DNA of 64,000 nucleotides from Algoriphagus sp. NG3 (GCF_034119865.1 NZ_CP139421.1:1922001-1986000), one strand, 5' to 3'. Shown: positions 45,282-54,364, counted from the first letter of the stretch. Numbers and translations: made by a program. Notes: generated by a model from the sequence alone, not told the origin.

Positions 45282-45710
45282 TTAGACGACATGCTCAACA
45301 CGAAGCTCCGGTGCATCCTCCAGATTTTGAAGAACAGATGCCGGAAGATAGGGTCTTCCCCCGCAGGCGGGGATACACGTGCCTGAAAACACTGCCTTGG
45401 TCATAGGTTTGTTATTGAGCAGGATGGACTGACGAAAATGCAATTTGGGCAAACCGCTTTTATCCTTATACACCGCACACGTGACAGTAAACACATCGCC
45501 CTTTTTCAAAGATCTTATAAAATGTAAACTGTAGTTCGACAAAACCATATAAATGCCGTTTTTTGCTTCGATCTCAAAGTCAAAACCCAAAACCTCTTTT
45601 ATAAAATCATGCCTACACCACTCTATATAAAACGGATAATATAAACCGTCCATAATTCCCTGAACATCAATGTGCTCTTCTTTTACCTGATAAGTCTTTG
45701 AATATTCCAT
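45282..45710 (-). CDS. Hotdog-fold acyl-CoA thioesterase (4HBT family)
   Basis: The ATG at 45710 (MEYSKTYQVKEEHIDVQG) gives 142 residues, the normal length for a YbgC/4HBT thioesterase. The frame runs on upstream to 45863 without coding character. The active-site segment is HIDVQGIMDGLYYPFYIEWC, in which Asp and Gly match the family D-x-x-G-h-x-x-x-x-Y pattern. Later strands include FIRSLKKGDVFTVTCAVY. It hydrolyses acyl-CoA or aryl-CoA thioesters, substrate unknown. Confidence 0.82.
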   Translation of the reverse strand: MEYSKTYQVKEEHIDVQGIMDGLYYPFYIEWCRHDFIKEVLGFDFEIEAKNGIYMVLSNYSLHFIRSLKKGDVFTVTCAVYKDKSGLPKLHFRQSILLNNKPMTKAVFSGTCIPACGGRPYLPASVLQNLEDAPELRVEHVV

Positions 45711-46020
45711 AACATTAAATTGATAGTTCTGCAAAACTAATTTAAAGTCTACTATCAAAAAATAACCTAAATCGGGGATATGATATGATGAGCTCACAAT
45801 CCAACGTTTTAAATGTCTACTTAGATGCAGCGACACATGCCTAGGGAAAAATCTGCATGACATACAGCCATTTATCCCTTTCCGGGCAGCGCATTTCTGC
45901 TCACCTTTGTAAAAAAGAATTCGGCATAAAAATTTAACCGTTCAATAAAATATTTGTCGTCCTATGATAGCCTTTGGAGAGGAAAAATTCTATCTATTAA
46001 AACCGATAGGCAGGTAAACG

Positions 46021-46077
46021 ATGAAATTTTATGAAGCACATGAAAATTTTCAGAAACAACAACAACACAAGTTATGA
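46021..46077 (+). CDS. Candidate 18-residue upstream ORF overlapping the response regulator start
   Basis: The frame MKFYEAHENFQKQQQHKL ends in a TGA at 46075-46077 that overlaps the regulator ATG at 46074 (ATGA). A run of three Gln then His precedes the stop. It could couple translation of the regulator to upstream initiation. Short and unproven. Confidence 0.3.
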   Translation: MKFYEAHENFQKQQQHKL

Positions 46078-46721
46078 GTATTCGAATAGCTCTGTTTGAT
46101 GACAATAAGAATATCCGGAGCAACATCAGATTGTTATTAAATACTGATCCATCCTTTGAGGTTGTAGGCGTTTTCAGTGACGCTCAACATTGTATCGAAA
46201 AGGTATTAAGCGTAAGGCCTGATGTGGTTTTAATGGATATTGAGATGGTGGGAATCAATGGGATTGATGCCGTCAAAATGCTGACTAAAGAATTCCCACA
46301 CATTCAAATCCTGATACAGACTGTATTGGAAGATGACGAGCGTGTATTCGAAGCAATATGTGCAGGGGCTTCGGGATACATCCTAAAAAACCAACTTAAT
46401 AGCACATTGATTTGTGCAATTAACCAAATGCAAAACGGTGGGTCACCTATGAGTCCCTCCATTGCACGAAGGGTACTGGGATTACTGAGGAATGGGTACC
46501 GGGAGAAGAAATCAGCCGTCAATGAAGAATATAATCTTACTCCCCGCGAGAAAGAGGTTCTCACAGCTTTGGTGAACGGCTTAAGCTACAAAATGATTGC
46601 CTTCGAGTTAGAAATCAGCTATGAAACCGTTCGCAGTCATATGAAAAAAATATACGAAAAGCTGCACGTAGCATCATTAACTGAAGTAGTAGCAAAGGCT
46701 ATCAATAAAAAAATTGTCTGA
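46074..46721 (+). CDS. LuxR/NarL-type response regulator (orphan)
   Basis: The 215-residue protein has a receiver (LFDDNKNIRSNIRLLL, Asp in VVLMDIEMVGINGIDAV, YILKNQL) and a LuxR HTH (TPREKEVLTALVNGLSYKMI then ETVRSHMKKIYEKLHV). No histidine kinase is adjacent; the nearest are at 39539-41590 and 49833-52457. The start codon overlaps a short upstream frame. Confidence 0.92.
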   Translation: MSIRIALFDDNKNIRSNIRLLLNTDPSFEVVGVFSDAQHCIEKVLSVRPDVVLMDIEMVGINGIDAVKMLTKEFPHIQILIQTVLEDDERVFEAICAGASGYILKNQLNSTLICAINQMQNGGSPMSPSIARRVLGLLRNGYREKKSAVNEEYNLTPREKEVLTALVNGLSYKMIAFELEISYETVRSHMKKIYEKLHVASLTEVVAKAINKKIV

Positions 46722-47247
46722 CTTCTTTAGACATCACATCTAGTCAAACATCCAAAAGGTTCACGTGCCTGTCACTTCATCAGCCCGAGACAATCTTCAT
46801 CGTTCCAGCTTAACTAAGTAATCCAGACCGGTATAGAGACCATATTGATCCAAAAAAAGTAAGTTTTCTCAGATAAACATCCCTTCAGGATCCACGCAGC
46901 TCATCTCTGACGATATTTTTTTGACAGACGGGAAAAATGTACAATAAATCTATCCTTTTGTCCGTGTTTTAAAACAGTAAAATACGTGACCTTTGTGAGG
47001 TAATGAATAGGCTCAGATTGTAAAATCTCCCAATCAAGAGAACTAAAAAAATCTTCCGGTTCTCTTATCGACATAGAAAAAGAAATTACATGCCCCTACC
47101 CGAAGTGAATGTAATAGCTATAAATACGGGCCCATACTGATTTCATTTTATAATTGGAGATTTCAGCAGGAATCTGGAGCGTTTTGTAAGAAATTAAATC
47201 ACTTAAATCCTAAAATTAAACCCGTCCTACAATATTAATATTCATCA
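46722..47247. other. Intergenic stretch containing a 57-residue small frame
   Basis: Apart from the minus-strand small frame listed below (46901-47074), I see only a 12-bp palindrome AATATTAATATT shortly before the AraC gene. That gene's promoter should be here. Confidence 0.35.
46901..47074 (-). CDS. Small unrecognised ORF, 57 residues
   Basis: The frame starts MSIREPEDFFSSLDWEILQS, continues PIHYLTKVTYFTVLKHGQKD and ends FSRLSKKYRQR. The amino-acid mix (aromatic and charged alternation, no long low-complexity tract) looks coding, and the frame is not antisense to any gene. I know no family for it. It may be a small protein or a gene remnant. Confidence 0.42.
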   Translation of the reverse strand: MSIREPEDFFSSLDWEILQSEPIHYLTKVTYFTVLKHGQKDRFIVHFSRLSKKYRQR

Positions 47248-48105
47248 ATGGAACAGCAGCATTTATTTCAGAAAAGTTTAAAAAAGCTTGGATTGAAATC
47301 TGTAAACTCAGAAAACACCCAAATCATCAATAGTGAGGCTTTCAAAGAATATATAAAAATACTTTATCTGCCAAGTGGCTATACCGTGACTGTTGATTTC
47401 ACTGTACACAGGACTGTTGCTCCCTCTTTGCTATTTGTTTCGCCAAATCAGTTTATGAAAATTGAGGAAGTGGGCTTAGCACCGGGTTACCTGATCTTCT
47501 ATAACAGGGACTTTTATTGTATCCAAATTCACGATGCAGAAGTAGCATGCGATGGACTATTATTCAACAACATCCAAAATATGCCATTAGTGTCTTTGCC
47601 AGATGGAGAGGCTGAATTTACCAACTATCTTTTTATGCAAATTACCGGTGAATTAGCACTAAATGACTCCTCTCTTGAAGAGATGGTACGCACCTACCTC
47701 AAACAGCTACTCATCAAATCTACCAGAGTATGGAAACAGCAACATTTGGAAAAAGTGGTCTCAGAGCAGCCGGCCGACTTGGATTTCTTCCGGAATTTCA
47801 CGCTGCTGGTAGATGCTCATTTTAAAGAAAAGCACAGTGTAGCTGACTATGCGAGCCTTCTTTCAATCGCTCCAAAGACCATAACCCACAAATTCAAAAG
47901 ACTCAATCTTCCTCAACCCAACGATGTCATAAAAAACCGGCTCATTCTTGAGGCGAAAAGGTTACTGGTTCATACAGGTATGACCGCAAAGGAAATTGCC
48001 TATGAATTGGGCTATGAAGATCCTGCGTACTTCAGCAGACTCTTTCAGCTGAAAACAGGAGAATCTCCTTCAGGTTTCCGTGTAAAATATCACGGTCAAA
48101 CGTAA
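47248..48105 (+). CDS. AraC-family transcriptional regulator
   Basis: The 285-residue protein has a cupin-like N-terminal half (FVSPNQFMKIEEVGLAPGYL) and a C-terminal AraC domain (about 185-283) with VADYASLLSIAPKTITHKFK and AKEIAYELGYEDPAYFSRLF then KTGESPSGFR. No operon partner is adjacent; the next gene is convergent (HxlR). Target and ligand are unknown. Confidence 0.9.
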   Translation: MEQQHLFQKSLKKLGLKSVNSENTQIINSEAFKEYIKILYLPSGYTVTVDFTVHRTVAPSLLFVSPNQFMKIEEVGLAPGYLIFYNRDFYCIQIHDAEVACDGLLFNNIQNMPLVSLPDGEAEFTNYLFMQITGELALNDSSLEEMVRTYLKQLLIKSTRVWKQQHLEKVVSEQPADLDFFRNFTLLVDAHFKEKHSVADYASLLSIAPKTITHKFKRLNLPQPNDVIKNRLILEAKRLLVHTGMTAKEIAYELGYEDPAYFSRLFQLKTGESPSGFRVKYHGQT

Positions 48106-48231
48106 ATTATAAAATGCCGACCCCACAGACTCTTCTTCACGAACAACACTTTCCATGCTTTCTGTAAAAAAACAATTAAACTTCTAAATCATTCTGATCA
48201 CTTCAAGCCGCTCTCTACGTTTTCCTGCCAA

Positions 48232-48576
48232 TCACTCTGCTGAAAAAATTTTATTCCGGTGCTCCTGCCCCCATTTTTCCATAGCAGAGAGCACCTCTGT
48301 CAGGGTATCGCTATAGGCTGTCAACTCATATTGGACAGTGACGGGTTTGGTATTGCAGACTGTTCGGGTCACAAGATTATTCATTTCCATATCATGCAAC
48401 TCCTTTGATAGAATACGTGGAGAAATTCCAGCCTCCCGTGACAGCTCATTGAAGCCTTTCTTGCCGCTTCTTAAAACCGATATCAGAACCAACTTCCATT
48501 TTCCACCTACTACATCCAAGGTGTCCCGTATTGCCATTTTTGATTTTGCGCAACTCTCCACTGTGTGTTCATTCAT
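48232..48576 (-). CDS. HxlR-family transcriptional regulator
   Basis: The 114-residue winged-helix protein has the HxlR core IRDTLDVVGGKWKLVLISVL and ELSREAGISPRILSKELHDM, with TAYSDTLTEVLSAMEKWG at the end. Cys9 (ESCAKS), close to the DNA-binding domain, is placed as in the YodB/HypR-type thiol sensors, which repress azoreductases until oxidised by quinones. The azoreductase gene is divergent, 98 bp away, which makes the same circuit likely here. Confidence 0.9.
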   Translation of the reverse strand: MNEHTVESCAKSKMAIRDTLDVVGGKWKLVLISVLRSGKKGFNELSREAGISPRILSKELHDMEMNNLVTRTVCNTKPVTVQYELTAYSDTLTEVLSAMEKWGQEHRNKIFSAE

Positions 48577-48577
48577 A

Positions 48578-48603
48578 TACTATTCTTTTTGTAAGTACTA
48601 TCC
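48578..48603. promoter_or_regulatory. Direct repeats in the HxlR-azoreductase divergent region
   Basis: TACTATTC (48578-48585) and TACTATCC (48596-48603) repeat at an 18-bp period between the two divergent genes. The second overlaps the palindrome AGTACT. They are candidate HxlR binding sites; this is inference from position and repetition. Confidence 0.4.
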
Positions 48604-48674
48604 TTTAGGTAACAGATAACAAATGTATAGCTAAAACCCCGAATTTTGAAGCTGTTATCAAAAACTATCACAAA

Positions 48675-49280
48675 ATGAAAATCCTGCATTTAATAACCAG
48701 CACACGAGGCGATGATTCAGTCAGTAACCGATTGGGAAATGCCATAATTGAAAAGCTAAAGGATCAATTTCCGGTTGCGGAAGTAAAGAAAAAAAATCTC
48801 GCTAAATCCCCTTTACCCCATCTTGGAGAGGTTCATCTCACTTCTTTTTTTACCCCTGAAAAGGACCGCACGCCACAATTGGCTCAGGCAGTTCTACATT
48901 CTGATGAGGCTATTTCCGAATTGAATGAAGCTGACCTGGTGGTTATTGATGTACCTATGTACAATTTTTCAATTCCTTCCACACTTAAATCCTGGATTGA
49001 TCACATTGCCCGGGCAGGCATCACATTTAGGTATACAGAGAGCGGAGTGGAAGGGCTGGTGAAGAATAAAAAAGTGTACCTCGCAATCGCATCAGGAGGG
49101 ATCTATTCAGAAGGTTCCATGAAAGAATTCGATTTTACTGAAAGTTATTTACGGAATATCCTTGGGTTCATTGGGATCAATGACGTCACCGTGTTTCGTG
49201 CTGAGGGATTGGCTATTCCCGAAATCAAGGAAATGGCTATTCCAAAGGCTCTAAGATTGGTTGAAGATTTTGCTTTTTAA
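48675..49280 (+). CDS. azoR: FMN-dependent NADH-azoreductase (AzoR family)
   Basis: The 201-residue flavodoxin-fold protein matches AzoR: phosphate loop region STRGDDSVSNRLGNAI, DLVVIDVPMYNFSIPSTLKSWIDH at the flavin site, GITFRYTESGVEGLVKNKKV and ASGGIYSEGSM. These enzymes reduce quinones and azo compounds with NAD(P)H. The divergent HxlR gene suggests induction by quinone or thiol stress. Confidence 0.93.
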   Translation: MKILHLITSTRGDDSVSNRLGNAIIEKLKDQFPVAEVKKKNLAKSPLPHLGEVHLTSFFTPEKDRTPQLAQAVLHSDEAISELNEADLVVIDVPMYNFSIPSTLKSWIDHIARAGITFRYTESGVEGLVKNKKVYLAIASGGIYSEGSMKEFDFTESYLRNILGFIGINDVTVFRAEGLAIPEIKEMAIPKALRLVEDFAF

Positions 49281-49334
49281 TGTCCCCGCAATTCCAACCC
49301 AAGGGCTGATCATTATAATTTGATCTACCCAACA

Positions 49335-49382
49335 AGCCCGGAAAACACTGAAAATTTTACTGGCTTTTATGTTTTCCGGGCT
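49335..49382 (+). terminator. Hairpin after the azoreductase gene
   Basis: A perfect 13-bp stem AGCCCGGAAAACA / TGTTTTCCGGGCT with a 22-base loop begins 54 bp after the azoreductase stop. It lacks a long U tract (ATTCATAGG follows), so termination strength is uncertain. Confidence 0.5.
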
Positions 49383-49460
49383 ATTCATAGGATCATGGGA
49401 ATTCCCCATACCCCCCTGACAATTCCATACTGCTTATTTATACACAAGCCGACACCTGCC

Positions 49461-49717
49461 TATTTAGGGCCTGTTGAAAAGTGCCAGTAATAGGTCAAAT
49501 GCTATCACTTTGAATGCTTAACCCGTTTTTCATGTGTAGGGATTTTAAGCAAGTGCAAGCTAATTGAGAAGAATAGGCCTTTATCCATGCATCAGAAAAT
49601 CAGGTAGTCTCAGCCATGCCATCTTCTATGTTGGCCTCATTCGAGGTATAAGAATACATCTTTACTCGGCCGGCTTGAAACTAGCATACCTGAGACTTTT
49701 TCAGCAAGCCCTATTTA
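49461..49717 (+). mobile_element. MITE with terminal inverted repeats and 6-bp target duplication
   Basis: The 245-bp element (49467-49711) starts GGGCCTGTTGAAAAGTG and ends with the reverse complement of GGGCTTGCTGAAAAAGT; 12 of the first 14 bases match. It is flanked by identical TATTTA sequences (49461-49466 and 49712-49717), a target-site duplication. It contains no transposase frame, so it would need a transposase acting in trans. A decayed relative lies at about 37803-38115. Confidence 0.72.
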
Positions 49718-49832
49718 CACTTGAAAAGTAGCCTACCTTCCAACTTGTAGAAAAGTGACCTTATATTGAGATTTTTGTTCGTTTTAATTTAGAACATCCG
49801 GAATCAAACTCTTCAAAGTCAACCTGTCAATA

Positions 49833-52457
49833 TTAAGAGATCGACATATTTCTGGTACTTCCTCCGTTGTTATAGAAAGTGATCTTGATGCAGGTACCGT
49901 GATTGTTTTCGATACTAAGATTACCTCCGATGTCATCGGTAAGCCCCTTTAGCAATTCCATGCCCATAGATGCTCCCAGTTTTTTCCGGAAATTTCGTGG
50001 TAGTCCGGATCCATTGTCCTGAACCATCAGCAAGATCTGTGAATCCGGAGCATACCCCAATGAAATGGCTATATTTCCGTTTTCTGTCTTTGTAAAAGCA
50101 TATTTGAGTGCATTAGTAATAGCCTCATTTAGAATTAAGCCCAATGTGATTGCGACTGCATGATCCAATGCAATATTTTCTATTTCCAGCGAGAATCCGA
50201 TTTCTTTTCTGACAGCGTAACTATCCCTTAGGTAATCGACCAATTCATAAATGTATTCAGGCATATGAATAATGGACAATGAGTCGGACTGGTAGAGTTT
50301 CTGATGAATGATTGACATGGAATGGATTCTGCGCTGGCTATCTTTTATGGCGGATAACGCTACTTTGTTTTTGAGATAGCTCGACTGGATCTCCAAGAGA
50401 CTTGCCACCACATGAAAATTATTTTTCACTCTATGATGTATCTCCCTGAGCAACCAGCCTTTTTCTGTCAAAAGTTGATCTTTGTCCTTTAGCAGATTGT
50501 CTTTCTGAACCAGAACGGCATCTTTCTCGGTAATCAACTCAGCTAAGTGTTTGTTTTTTTGCCCAATCTGCTTTTGCTGTAATTGAAGTATTTGCTGCTG
50601 AGCCTGCAATTGTCTGTTTGCCCGCTGTTTCAAGCGGTATCGGTTGAAGCCGAGTGCCAGTATGACAAGCAGAAGTCCTGTCCCCAGGAATAAAGCATTC
50701 CTGTGATTTTGTTGCAGTTTATTTTGTTCTTTAAGCAGTTCGATATTTTTCTCTTTGATTTGGATATCCTGCTCTTTCTTAGCGGTTTCGTATTCAATAC
50801 TCAACTGCGCTATTTGTCTGTTTTTTGTTTCGTTGTAAATAGAATCCTGAAGAGCCTTATATAACTGATAATGACGAATAGCTGCAGGGTAATTTTGCCG
50901 GGCAGAATCCACTTTGAATCTCATCAGATGAACTTCAATGAGATAATTTGGCAGTAACTGCTGAGTAGAAGCGTTCTCCAAAAAGGTAAGATAAGGTTCT
51001 GCTTTGGAGTATTGGGCATTTGTCACATAAAATTGGGCAATTCCCCTATAGGCCAAATACTTGAAGAACAAGGGGGATTGTTTGGTCCAAGCAATGCTTT
51101 CCAGGTAATATTTCTCAGCCAAGCTATATTTTTTAAGCGCGTTGTAGCAGGCTCCAAGGCTCTGGGCGATGTACATTTTATCTTCATGGGTACATAACAG
51201 TTTTCTATCCACCGCATCCTGCATTATCAATAAAGCATCTCCGGCCTTTCCTTGGTCAACTAAGGCGGCGGTCATCCGCCGGATGAGGCCTATGGAAATA
51301 AATTCGCCTTTTTGACGGCTTATCGCTGCTGATTGCTTATGGTATTCCAAACTTCTATCGTATTGACCCAGCTCCCAATAGGCATTTCCTAATCGAAAAA
51401 ATGTGTAATCCAGCTCGTCATGAAGCCCACTTTTCTCTACATCATCGACCACCTTGAGAATGTAAAAGAGCTTTTGGTTCAAATCTCCGTTATTCTGCCC
51501 TATGTCTGAAAGCAAATAGTAAGCACTGGACAGATAAGCATAGTCCATGGGCGAATTGTAAACACTTTGCGCTGAAAAGATCTTGTAGGTTCGACAGATC
51601 TCCGCAAAGCCAACTTTCTCCTGAAGGCTCAGTGCCTTTAAAGCCTCTTCCTCCGCTTGCTCTGTGTTTCCGCTGCTTAGATATTTATACCCAAGTTGTA
51701 TCCGGATTACCGCTTCCAATGATTGATCTTCGATTTCTTCTGAAAGTCTAAGTGCATGCTTCAGCGCTTCAATATTCTCCCCGCAACTGTCACAAATGAC
51801 TGTAGTTGCCAAGCTTAGCAGTGCATTGATTTCTCCGGCTTTATCACCGGCCTGCCGGCGTGCTTCGACCACCTGCATGAAATAAGACTTCCCCCGCTCC
51901 CAATTGCCATGGATAAGATGAACTACTCCAAGCATACTTAGACTTTCCTCTTTCAACTCCCGGCTGCCGATTTTTTCGCTTATCCTTTCAGCTTCATGGA
52001 AAGTCTCTAGGGCTCTGTCCTGGTCACTTCGTTGCGTATATGGAGTACGAAGCATGTTTTTCCCAAGTTCCAGCAGCAGTCTTGCCTGATTTGCGTTATT
52101 TCCATTCAGGGACTTTTGCTGCACTTTGACGGTATCCGAGAGATTGATCCGTACTTTGTCTTTTAAAAATCGCTGTTTCCCCAACCCACTACCAGATTTC
52201 GGCTGGCTCGAAAGGTTTATGATTTGTCCCGAAGGTATCCGTATACTATCCCCACCACCGGCTGAGGTAGGAGATTGATTTAGATACAGCATGCCAATTC
52301 TCATCGGTAATCTTTTGGATGAATCTGATTGGTGGTAAACTGGTTGCTTTAAAACCAGATTGACCTCACATAATTTCTCCTGCTGCACTAATGGGGCCAG
52401 CAACAGAAAAATCCCGAAAAGAACTACCAGCAGCTGAATCATGGAGAGATTTGACAT
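49833..52457 (-). CDS. TPR-containing sensor histidine kinase (HisKA_2 type)
   Basis: The 874-residue protein has an N-terminal membrane anchor (MIQLLVVLFGIFLLLAPLV) and a TPR array (about 115-560). A membrane span near 605-625 (ALFLGTGLLLVILALGF) and a Gln/Lys-rich coiled coil (about 625-685) follow. HisKA_2 has LLREIHHRVKNNFHVVASLL with the phospho-His. The ATPase domain has LILNEAITNALKYAF and MVQDNGSGLP. It follows the sigma-54 activator gene by 108 bp on the same strand and is its likely partner, although NtrC-type regulators usually pair with HisKA rather than HisKA_2 kinases. Confidence 0.92.
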   Translation of the reverse strand: MSNLSMIQLLVVLFGIFLLLAPLVQQEKLCEVNLVLKQPVYHQSDSSKRLPMRIGMLYLNQSPTSAGGGDSIRIPSGQIINLSSQPKSGSGLGKQRFLKDKVRINLSDTVKVQQKSLNGNNANQARLLLELGKNMLRTPYTQRSDQDRALETFHEAERISEKIGSRELKEESLSMLGVVHLIHGNWERGKSYFMQVVEARRQAGDKAGEINALLSLATTVICDSCGENIEALKHALRLSEEIEDQSLEAVIRIQLGYKYLSSGNTEQAEEEALKALSLQEKVGFAEICRTYKIFSAQSVYNSPMDYAYLSSAYYLLSDIGQNNGDLNQKLFYILKVVDDVEKSGLHDELDYTFFRLGNAYWELGQYDRSLEYHKQSAAISRQKGEFISIGLIRRMTAALVDQGKAGDALLIMQDAVDRKLLCTHEDKMYIAQSLGACYNALKKYSLAEKYYLESIAWTKQSPLFFKYLAYRGIAQFYVTNAQYSKAEPYLTFLENASTQQLLPNYLIEVHLMRFKVDSARQNYPAAIRHYQLYKALQDSIYNETKNRQIAQLSIEYETAKKEQDIQIKEKNIELLKEQNKLQQNHRNALFLGTGLLLVILALGFNRYRLKQRANRQLQAQQQILQLQQKQIGQKNKHLAELITEKDAVLVQKDNLLKDKDQLLTEKGWLLREIHHRVKNNFHVVASLLEIQSSYLKNKVALSAIKDSQRRIHSMSIIHQKLYQSDSLSIIHMPEYIYELVDYLRDSYAVRKEIGFSLEIENIALDHAVAITLGLILNEAITNALKYAFTKTENGNIAISLGYAPDSQILLMVQDNGSGLPRNFRKKLGASMGMELLKGLTDDIGGNLSIENNHGTCIKITFYNNGGSTRNMSIS

Positions 52458-52565
52458 AACACATCCTTAATTTAATTTTCAAGCATTGAATTTAAGGTAG
52501 CCGGATTAGTCCCCCTCCTAGTTCGAATGGGTAAAGCAAAAATATCATTCTGCAAGATTGTCCTT

Positions 52566-53936
52566 TTACTTCCTTTCAATACCGAGCTTTTTCATTCTGG
52601 AGTTTAGGGTATTTACATTGATATTCAGAATTTCCGCAGCTCCTCCTTTACCGGAAACTTTCCAGTTAGAACTTTCCAATACCGACAAAATATGGTCCCG
52701 CTCCATTTCAATCAGTGTTTTGAATTTTTTTGTGCTGTTAGTTGCTCCTACAATTTTCTTTGAAGTCACTATATTCAACGATTCAATGACCGGTCCTCTG
52801 GCAAGGATGACATTCCGTTGCATGGTATTCTCCAATTCCCGGATGTTGCCAGGCCAAGGATAATCCAGAAGTTTTTGTACTTCCTCCTCAGGCAGCGTGG
52901 GAATTGCTCTTCCTTCACGTGAACTATACTTCTTCAAAAAATGATCTGCCAGCAACGGGATGTCTGAAGGACGCTCTCGCAAAGAAGGCATGACTAGGGG
53001 AAACACATTCAATCTGTAATACAAATCAATCCGAAAACGTCCTTCAGCTACCTCTTCCTCAAGATCCTTGTTTGTTGCGGCCAATACCCTAACGTCGATC
53101 TTTTTAGGTCTTCCTCCGACCGGCTCAATCTCCTTCTCCTGCAGTACCCGAAGAAACTTCACCTGCAACTCCATGGGCAATTCTCCGATTTCATCCAGAA
53201 AAACTGTCCCTCCATCCGCAAGCTCAAATTTCCCTATCCGTTTGACTATTGCGCTGGTGAAGGCCCCCTTTTCATGACCAAACAATTCCGATTCGATCAA
53301 GTTTACCGGAAGTGCTCCACAATTTACTGCAATGAAAGGTTTGTCGCGCCTAGGCGAACTTTTATGGATAGCATGGGCGATCATTTCTTTACCCGTACCG
53401 CTTTCACCCAAAATCAGCACAGAGACATCTGATTGGCTAATCCTATTGGCCTGCTCCAAGATTGCGAGGAAATTCGGACTTCTCCCAATCAGATTATTGA
53501 ATTCCAGGGATATTTCGCCTGTCGACGGGGTGTGATGAGTAAATGATCCGTTTGTCTCTACGGGTCTGTGTTGATGAAGATAGAAAGCAACCTCAAGCAT
53601 GATCAGCACGTCGTTTGACCGGAATGGTTTTACCATAAATCCGTAAGGTTTGGTCATTTTCGCCTCGTTCAATATTTTTCTGTCAGAGTTCGCCGACAAA
53701 TAGACAAATGGCAAGTTTCTCTCATGCAGTGATTTCCCCAAATCAATGCCTGTCCCCTCCCCTTGAAGAAATATATCCACTAGTACAAGATCCGGCATCT
53801 CTTTATCTATTATCGTCAGGGCTGACGCTACCGACCTCGCAATGGTGCAAACTAAATACCCTGCACTGGTAAGAATCACATGGAGGCTCTTGGCTTCAAT
53901 GAATTGATCTTCGACGATAAGAATCTTAATTTTCAC
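52566..53936 (-). CDS. Sigma-54-dependent response regulator (NtrC family)
   Basis: The 456-residue protein has a receiver domain (about 1-120, LIVEDQFIEAKSLH, Asp in PDLVLVDIFLQGEGTG), the AAA+ core with Walker A GESGTGKE, the sigma-54 contact loop GAFTSA (variant of GAFTGA), Walker B GGTVFLDEIGEL and PWPGNIRELENTMQR. A Fis-type HTH is at the C-terminus (GKGGAAEILNINVNTLNSRM). It activates sigma-54 promoters. Cotranscription with the downstream TPR kinase is likely. Confidence 0.95.
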   Translation of the reverse strand: MKIKILIVEDQFIEAKSLHVILTSAGYLVCTIARSVASALTIIDKEMPDLVLVDIFLQGEGTGIDLGKSLHERNLPFVYLSANSDRKILNEAKMTKPYGFMVKPFRSNDVLIMLEVAFYLHQHRPVETNGSFTHHTPSTGEISLEFNNLIGRSPNFLAILEQANRISQSDVSVLILGESGTGKEMIAHAIHKSSPRRDKPFIAVNCGALPVNLIESELFGHEKGAFTSAIVKRIGKFELADGGTVFLDEIGELPMELQVKFLRVLQEKEIEPVGGRPKKIDVRVLAATNKDLEEEVAEGRFRIDLYYRLNVFPLVMPSLRERPSDIPLLADHFLKKYSSREGRAIPTLPEEEVQKLLDYPWPGNIRELENTMQRNVILARGPVIESLNIVTSKKIVGATNSTKKFKTLIEMERDHILSVLESSNWKVSGKGGAAEILNINVNTLNSRMKKLGIERK

Positions 53937-54364
53937 GGGGTCAGCTACCTATTTATACCAAAACACATTAAAATTAAGAGATTATAAATAAAATCACTTC
54001 TCCAAGCAGTGATTTTTTTTAGTGCAATTCCCACTTATGATATTATTCAATAATTATTGATATATCAATAATTATTGACAATGAAAAAAAATCACAACAA
54101 TCTGTTTATCAATAGATTATAATGTTTGGCACTTTTTTTAGTCCACTTCATGGCAATAGTAAAAATATAAAATTAATAGTTGGAATATCATGACTCTTAA
54201 TTTATATAAAGAATACAATGCTGTTTGGATTTCAAGAATATATCAAAGATAAATACCATAGGGAAAATAGTACAATTTAATGCGAAAAGTATCCATTGAA
54301 GACACAGCATATCCATCCCAACTTTGCATCATAAATTATTATTCACAATTTAATTAAAAGACAA
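53937..54364. other. AT-rich divergent regulatory region
   Basis: The 428-bp spacer separates the sigma-54 activator from the alpha/beta hydrolase gene. It holds the 32-bp palindrome (54047-54078) and a TTGGCAC followed by a T-tract (54125-54131) that resembles a sigma-54 -24 element, but it has TTAG where TTGC is expected at -12. No coding frame is seen. Confidence 0.4.
54047..54078. repeat. Perfect 32-bp AT-rich palindrome
   Basis: The half-site TCAATAATTATTGATA is followed by its exact reverse complement. Within it CAATAATTATTG, itself a perfect 12-bp palindrome, occurs twice separated by ATATAT. It may be a double operator (two dimer sites 18 bp apart centre to centre) or a cruciform-forming site. 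Confidence 0.8.

Noticed and set aside
45711..45863. 51-residue extension of the thioesterase
   Set aside because: The 4HBT fold starts at residue 52 of the long frame. The extension has no coding character and would make the protein unusually long.
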